From the NCBI GenBank assembly GCA_030840615.1, contig JAVEEE010000334.1, forward strand, positions 1 to 9,618: a stretch of 9,618 nucleotides of DNA, read 5' to 3'. The DNA is from Frankiaceae bacterium. GTDB taxonomy: Bacteria; Actinomycetota; Actinomycetes; JAFAQI01. Numbering within the stretch: the first letter of the stretch is position 1; the number at the start of each line of letters is the position of its first letter. This document shows, one piece after another, positions 5,531 to 9,618 of this stretch. Position numbers and translations under genes: made by a program. A model generated the notes under the pieces. That model was not told the DNA's origin and did no database searches. It saw only the letters and a program-made list of their open reading frames with translations.

Positions 5531-7513
5531 ATGGACCACCAGGGCATGGACGTCGGATCCCCCTTCCCGTTGCTCGCCGCGACCGGCGGCGACACGGTCA
5601 TCACGATGTCCGGCGCCGATGTCGGTCGTAACCGCGAAGAGCTGCGCATGCGCCGGCTGTGGCGGCTTGCCTTCTACGTCGGCTCGCCCGCGCTGATCCT
5701 CTGGTGGTGCATCGCAGCCGGACACCCCGTCAACCTGCTGCAAATGCCGCATGTCGACCTCACGACGCTGTTCATCCTCGTGATGATCATCGTTCTGCCG
5801 GGCGCGATGATCCTGCCGATGGTCTGGGCTGGTCGCTCGCCGCACATGGTCTACCGGCCGGAGCAGATCGACGTCCGGCTCGCCGACGTCGTCGGCATCG
5901 AACCGGTGAAGGAAGAGGTCGTCCGGTCGCTCAACCTGTTCCTCTCCCACCGCATGTTCGCTTCGATGATGGGCGGGACGCCGCGTCGCGGGTTGCTGTT
6001 CGAGGGCGCCCCGGGCACCGGCAAGACCTACACGGCCAAAGCGATGGCCGCTGAAGCAGGAGTGCCGTTCCTGTTCGTCTCCGGCACGTCGTTCCAGTCG
6101 ATGTTCTACGGCGCGACGGCGCGAAAGATCCGCTCCTACTTCAAGGCACTGCGCAAGGCGGCTTTGACCGAGGGCGGCGCGATCGGCTTCATCGAGGAGA
6201 TCGACGCGATCGGCGCCACCCGTCGCGGCATGCCGATGACCGCCGCGCCCGACGTGTCACGGTCGGTGCAGTGCTGCGGCGCCGTGACCACGCTGCCGGC
6301 AGGTTTCCTCAACGTCGCGCAACCCAGCTCCACCGTGACCAATGCCTTCGGCAGCAGCGAAGGTGTCAGTGGCGTCGTCAACGAGCTGCTCGTGCAGATG
6401 CAGTCCTTCGACGAGCCGACCGGCTGGCAGAAGCTGCGCGGAAAGTGGGTCGACGCGATCAACCTCCTGCTGCCGCTCAACAGGCAGCTGCAGAAGAAGG
6501 CACCGCCGCACGCCAACGTGCTGGTCATCGCAGCGACCAACCGCGCCGACTCGCTCGACCCGGCGTTGCTGCGGCCGGGTCGGTTCGACCGGGCGCTCAC
6601 CTTCGAACGCCCGGACCAGCGCGGACGGCGTCTGCTGGTCGACCACTTCCTGGCCCGCAAGTCCCATCACGACGAGCTGGCCGACGACGAGTACCGGGAC
6701 GCCCTCGCCGCGGTGACGCACTCCTACACACCGGTGATGATCGAGCAGCTGTTGGACGAGGCGCTCGTCAACGCCGTACGCCGTGGCGACATGAAGATGA
6801 CGTGGAAGGACGTCGAGCGCGCGCGGCTGACGACGACGGTCGGTGTCGGCCAGCCGATCGGTTACACCGACTACGAGAAGCGGCTCATCGCAACGCATGA
6901 GGCGGGACACGCGACGGCGGCCTACCTGGTCGCCCCGTCACGGCGTCTCGAGGTCCTGTCCATCATCAAGCGCCGCGAGGCGTTGGGCATGCTCGCGCAC
7001 GGCGACGCCGAAGAGGTCTACACCCGCTCCCGCACCGAGATGCTGCAGCTGATCCAGATCGCACTGGCCGGCCAGTGCGCGGAAGAGCTCTTCTTCGGCG
7101 ACATCTCGACCGGCCCGAGTGGCGACCTGCTCTACGCGACCAACGTCGCGGCACAGATGGTGGGCGCGGCCGGCATGGCCGGGACGCTGGTGTCCTACGC
7201 CGCCGTGCAGGGCAGCGCGTTCAGCGACACCAACCTCGTCGGCCGCGTGCTCGGTGACCCCGAGGGTCGGGGCCGGGTGGAGGAGCTGCTGCAGGAGCAG
7301 AAGGTGCTCATCCGGGGCCGGCTCGAAGCCAACCAGCACATCGTCGGTGCACTTCGCGACGCGCTGCTCGCCCGTGACGAGCTCGTCGGCCGGGAGATCG
7401 CTGCGGTCATCTCGGCGGCCGGCGGTGCTGCCGACCTCGACGAGACGGCCCGCGTCATCGACCTCCGCGACCAGGTCGCCAGCCGGCCGGCATCGGTCAC
7501 GCTCGCCGACTGA
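5531..7513 (+). CDS. Divergent FtsH-like membrane AAA+ zinc metalloprotease
   Basis: Product of 660 residues from ATG 5531, which has a strong Shine-Dalgarno GAGGGAG (5517-5523) 7 nt upstream. The frame is open back into mshB but has no better start. Two membrane helices (about 46-69 and 77-101) are separated by only a few residues, so the large external domain of classical FtsH is missing. The AAA+ domain has Walker A GAPGTGKT (159-166), pore loop MFYG (191-194), Walker B-like IGFIEEIDAIG (218-228), sensor TNR (336-338) and RPGRFDR arginine fingers (348-354). The M41 peptidase domain carries HEAGH (456-460) and the third zinc ligand D532 in STGPSGDL, so proteolysis should be intact. Oddities: Walker B Asp is Glu222, and two insertions (about 233-280 and 294-328) lie in the ATPase core. 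The expected role is membrane protein degradation; substrates are unknown. It looks like an extra FtsH-like family, not the housekeeping FtsH. Confidence 0.85.
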   Translation: MDHQGMDVGSPFPLLAATGGDTVITMSGADVGRNREELRMRRLWRLAFYVGSPALILWWCIAAGHPVNLLQMPHVDLTTLFILVMIIVLPGAMILPMVWAGRSPHMVYRPEQIDVRLADVVGIEPVKEEVVRSLNLFLSHRMFASMMGGTPRRGLLFEGAPGTGKTYTAKAMAAEAGVPFLFVSGTSFQSMFYGATARKIRSYFKALRKAALTEGGAIGFIEEIDAIGATRRGMPMTAAPDVSRSVQCCGAVTTLPAGFLNVAQPSSTVTNAFGSSEGVSGVVNELLVQMQSFDEPTGWQKLRGKWVDAINLLLPLNRQLQKKAPPHANVLVIAATNRADSLDPALLRPGRFDRALTFERPDQRGRRLLVDHFLARKSHHDELADDEYRDALAAVTHSYTPVMIEQLLDEALVNAVRRGDMKMTWKDVERARLTTTVGVGQPIGYTDYEKRLIATHEAGHATAAYLVAPSRRLEVLSIIKRREALGMLAHGDAEEVYTRSRTEMLQLIQIALAGQCAEELFFGDISTGPSGDLLYATNVAAQMVGAAGMAGTLVSYAAVQGSAFSDTNLVGRVLGDPEGRGRVEELLQEQKVLIRGRLEANQHIVGALRDALLARDELVGREIAAVISAAGGAADLDETARVIDLRDQVASRPASVTLAD

Positions 7514-7520
7514 TCCGCGC

Positions 7521-7542
7521 CGCGCGGCTACGCTGCCGCGCG
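7521..7542 (+). repeat. GC-rich inverted repeat whose loop is a -10-like hexamer
   Basis: CGCGCGGC (7521-7528) and GCCGCGCG (7535-7542) are perfect 8-bp arms around the 6-nt loop TACGCT. It begins 7 nt after the FtsH-like stop and ends on the first base of the next GTG start. As RNA it could end or attenuate read-through, or hide the start codon. As DNA it brackets the candidate promoter. Confidence 0.5.
7529..7534 (+). promoter_or_regulatory. Candidate -10 box for the membrane protein-cheW-mcp operon (leaderless type)
   Basis: TACGCT lies 7 nt before the GTG at 7542, and there is no Shine-Dalgarno for that start. This repeats the arrangement seen before the Nudix gene and mshB. I see no good -35. 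Confidence 0.35.
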
Positions 7543-7964
7543 TGGACGACGCCGACCGCTTTCCGCTCGCGGTCGTCTACGCCGCGCTCATCCTGCTCGG
7601 CGGCGTGCTCGGCATCTGGGGTGCGTTCCTCGTGCCGCTGCGGCTGCCGGGCGGGATCGAGGGGCTGGCCGACGTGATCGCGGTGGGCGGCAACCTGGTG
7701 GTCGGCGTGCTCGCGGCCCGGTCAACCCGGACCGTGCAGGCGGCGGCCATGCCGGGGCTCGGCTGGCTCGTCGCGGTTCTCCTCGTGCTCACCGTCGTGC
7801 GCCCTGCCGACGAGGTCATCATCCCGGGCCGGATCCCGAGCGACCCCGGGATCGGACCGGTGGGAACGCTGTTCCTGCTCGGCGGGGCCGTCGGGGCCGT
7901 CGTCGCGGTCCTGCTGGCCGGACGCTTCACCCGAGGGGCAGGGCCGCCGACACCTCAGGGGTGA
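7542..7964 (+). CDS. Small four-helix integral membrane protein (possibly DUF6113 family)
   Basis: Product of 140 residues with four predicted membrane helices, at about 10-32, 43-60, 70-87 and 105-127. They are rich in Gly, Val and Leu, and a Pro/Gly-rich loop (88-105) lies before the last helix. No catalytic motif is visible. Small four-helix proteins of this size occur next to mshB in other actinobacteria under the name DUF6113, and I think this is one, but from memory and without an alignment. Here the FtsH-like gene separates it from mshB. The GTG start is chosen because it follows a TANNNT box at leaderless spacing and precedes the first helix with VDDADRFPLA. Its TGA overlaps the cheW GTG (GTGA), implying translational coupling with the chemotaxis adaptor. 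Confidence 0.75.
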   Translation: MDDADRFPLAVVYAALILLGGVLGIWGAFLVPLRLPGGIEGLADVIAVGGNLVVGVLAARSTRTVQAAAMPGLGWLVAVLLVLTVVRPADEVIIPGRIPSDPGIGPVGTLFLLGGAVGAVVAVLLAGRFTRGAGPPTPQG

Positions 7965-8461
7965 GCGACGTCCCTGCCGCCGATGCGACGGCCACGGCCG
8001 ACGAGGCGGTAGCTGCCTCTGACGCTGTCGTTGTCCGCTTCGGCGCGGGTCGGTTCGCCGTTGATCTCGCGCATGTCGCGGAAGTCGGCAAGGTCCCGGT
8101 GGTGACACGCGTGCCCGGCTTGCCCTCCTGGCTGTCCGGCGTAGCCAACTGGCGCGGTCGGATCCTGCCCGCGCTCGACCTCCGAACCCTCCTGGGAGCG
8201 GACGCGGTTCCGCTCACCGGTGCTGCGCGGCTCGTCGTGCTCAGCAACGACGTCTCCACCGTCGGTCTGGTCGTGGACGCAGTCGAGGGCACGACCACCG
8301 TCGGCGAGGAGATGGCCCCGTTCCCCGCCGCTCTTCCGGGTGGCGGAGCGGACCTCGTCGCCGGGCAGCTGCCCAGGGCGGACGGCCCGGTTGCGGTGCT
8401 CGACGTCGACGCCGTGATGCGGCTGCGCGAGACGCTTCCGCGCGGTCGACGCAGCGCGTGA
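7961..8461 (+). CDS. cheW: CheW-like chemotaxis adaptor protein
   Basis: CheW couples chemoreceptors to the histidine kinase CheA in cytoplasmic arrays. The product is 166 residues. An Ala/Asp-rich N-terminal tail (1-21) precedes a CheW domain (about 22-158) with strand VVRFGAGRFAVDL, then PGLPSWLSGVANWRGRILPALDL (52-74), the signature region that follows the receptor/kinase contact loop, and LVVDAVEG (103-110). The GTG at 7961 overlaps the TGA of the upstream membrane protein by four bases, so translation is probably coupled. A receptor gene follows 62 bp later in the same direction, which supports a genuine signalling role. No CheA, CheY, CheB or CheR is present in the window. Confidence 0.92.
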   Translation: MSDVPAADATATADEAVAASDAVVVRFGAGRFAVDLAHVAEVGKVPVVTRVPGLPSWLSGVANWRGRILPALDLRTLLGADAVPLTGAARLVVLSNDVSTVGLVVDAVEGTTTVGEEMAPFPAALPGGGADLVAGQLPRADGPVAVLDVDAVMRLRETLPRGRRSA

Positions 8462-8473
8462 CGCTACAGCGTG

Positions 8474-8488
8474 CGGGCGCACCGCCCG
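8474..8488 (+). repeat. GC-only hairpin between cheW and the receptor gene
   Basis: CGGGCG-CAC-CGCCCG forms a 6-bp all-GC stem with a 3-nt loop, 12 nt after the cheW stop. No T-run follows. It could protect the 3' end of upstream mRNA or partly attenuate receptor transcription. Confidence 0.35.
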
Positions 8489-8523
8489 AGAGAACCAGAG
8501 GAACTGTTGAGCGAGGAGGGCTC

Positions 8524-9618
8524 GTGGACTTCTCCAAGCGGCTGAGCCGTGTTGCGGCCATCGCCACCTGGGGCGGGATCGTGCTGGCCGCCGTGGGCGC
8601 CTTTGTGCTGCACCGCGAGCACGGCGACGTCGCGTTGCACCTCTACGCGTTTCTCGCCTGGCAGGGCCTGGCGGTCGTCAACGCCGTCGCCTTGACCGTC
8701 CTGCCGAAGCTGCACGAGATGAGCCCGCACTTCCGCAAGCGCATCACGCTCTACCGCGCGATGCTGCTGCTGAGCACGCTGGTCGCCGTCTCCGGTTCGG
8801 TCGCCGTCTCCGGTGGCGTGCGCGGACCGTTCTGGATCCTGCTGCTCCCGAGCGTGCTGTTCGCCGCTACGACGATGCGCCAGCTCCAGTCGGCCCTGCT
8901 CGGCTTGATGGCAGGCGCCGGTCTCGTCGTCGCGTCCGCGATCGCCCACACCCTCGACGCCAACAGTGCCGCCTGGCTCGTCCTCGTCGTACCGGTCTTT
9001 CCTGCCATCGCATGGTTCAACGGCACGCTGGCCTCCTCGGTGTGGGCGATGCGCGCCCACGCGAAAGCCGAGCGGGACGAGTTGCAGCGCAAGGTGGAGG
9101 AGCTGTCCCGGATCCTGGCTCAGGCCGCCGAGGGCGACCTGTCGGTCGAGCTCGGCGACGGTGAGGGCGCGCACGCCGCGCTGCAGATGCTCACGAGCGC
9201 CTTCGGCCACACGCTGACCAACCTGCGCTCCTTGGTCGCGCAGATCCGCAGCGGCGGCGAGCAGATCGGTGCCGCGGCCGGTGAGCTGCTCGCGACGGCT
9301 GAGGAGCACGCGGCGTCGGCCACGCAACAGTCGTCGGCCGTGTCCGAGACCACCTCCACCATCGAGGAGCTCGCCGCCACCGCCGCGCAGATCGCCGAGA
9401 CCGCCGAAGCCGTCGCCCGCTACGCCGCCGAGACGCTGCGGCACGCGGAGGACGGTCGCACCGCCGTGCAGGCGAGTGTGGGCGCGATGGACACGATCGC
9501 GTCGCGGGTGGACTCGATCGCGGCGCGGACGTTGTCGCTGGGGGAGAAGAGCCAGGAGATCGGCCGGATCCTCGAGGTCATCAACGACCTGGCCGACCAG
9601 ACCAACCTGCTCGCGCTC
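8524..9618 (+). CDS. Methyl-accepting chemotaxis protein with six-helix membrane sensor (3' partial)
   Basis: The frame is open from GTG 8524 to the last base (365 codons), so the 3' end is missing. AGGAGG (8514-8519) lies 4 nt before the GTG, short but strong. The N-terminus has about six membrane helices (roughly 11-29, 38-60, 78-97, 102-117, 122-143, 150-172), with no large external ligand-binding domain between a helix pair. A HAMP-like stretch with AEGDLSVEL (202-210) follows at about 178-236, then the cytoplasmic signalling coiled coil. The latter contains HAASATQQSSAVSETTSTIEEL-type heptads (262-283; Gln/Glu sites that may be methylated) and EIGRILEVINDLADQTNLLAL at the very end. The window stops just before the expected NAAIEAARAGE hairpin tip that binds CheW and CheA. 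It is probably co-transcribed with cheW. The ligand is unknown; the membrane sensor may read lipid-soluble, redox or energy signals. Confidence 0.92.
   Translation, partial: MDFSKRLSRVAAIATWGGIVLAAVGAFVLHREHGDVALHLYAFLAWQGLAVVNAVALTVLPKLHEMSPHFRKRITLYRAMLLLSTLVAVSGSVAVSGGVRGPFWILLLPSVLFAATTMRQLQSALLGLMAGAGLVVASAIAHTLDANSAAWLVLVVPVFPAIAWFNGTLASSVWAMRAHAKAERDELQRKVEELSRILAQAAEGDLSVELGDGEGAHAALQMLTSAFGHTLTNLRSLVAQIRSGGEQIGAAAGELLATAEEHAASATQQSSAVSETTSTIEELAATAAQIAETAEAVARYAAETLRHAEDGRTAVQASVGAMDTIASRVDSIAARTLSLGEKSQEIGRILEVINDLADQTNLLAL
8781..8814 (+). repeat. 18-nt tandem repeat inside the third membrane helix of the receptor
   Basis: GGTCGCCGTCTCCGGT occurs at 8781-8796 and 8799-8814, a period of 18 nt (six codons). 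It encodes VAVSGS then VAVSGG within the receptor's hydrophobic segment (residues 87-98). It is a small in-frame duplication. Confidence 0.6.

Overview
The window is high-GC DNA from an actinobacterium. The sequence supports this through a mycothiol biosynthesis deacetylase (MshB), strong GC bias at third codon positions, GTG starts, several starts without a Shine-Dalgarno but with a TANNNT box 6-8 nt upstream, and an ispH / opposite-strand gene / ychF order that is also known in Mycobacterium. A CheW and a methyl-accepting chemotaxis protein suggest a motile lineage. I cannot name the genus.

Layout. 2-1177 (+): 3' part of a gene that fuses the C-terminal end of a nucleoside phosphorylase (HpnG-like VDMES motif) to a complete IspH, the last enzyme of the MEP isoprenoid pathway. 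1190-2638 (-): rmuC, convergent with ispH. 2639-2786: divergent rmuC/ychF spacer holding a large dyad centred on base 2719. 2787-3863 (+): ychF. 3910-4029 (-): a probable 39-codon small gene. 4054-4458 (+): MutT-type Nudix hydrolase. 4468-5346 (+): mshB. 5347-5530: spacer with a palindrome and a pair of 21-nt imperfect direct repeats. 5531-7513 (+): a divergent membrane FtsH-like AAA+ metalloprotease. 7542-7964 (+): four-helix membrane protein. 7961-8461 (+): CheW, overlapping the previous stop by four bases. 8524-9618 (+): chemoreceptor with a six-helix membrane sensor, cut by the window end just before its hairpin tip.

Function. The left half is housekeeping: isoprenoid precursor supply, DNA maintenance (RmuC), a translation-associated ATPase (YchF) and nucleotide-pool sanitation (MutT). 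The middle carries mycothiol synthesis and membrane protein quality control. The right half is a likely operon linking a small membrane protein, a chemotaxis adaptor and a chemoreceptor.

Most unusual: the phosphorylase-IspH fusion, the FtsH-like protein with an altered Walker B and two insertions inside its ATPase core, the concentric dyad before ychF, and the unlisted small gene before mutT. I found no CRISPR array, tRNA, rRNA or insertion sequence.
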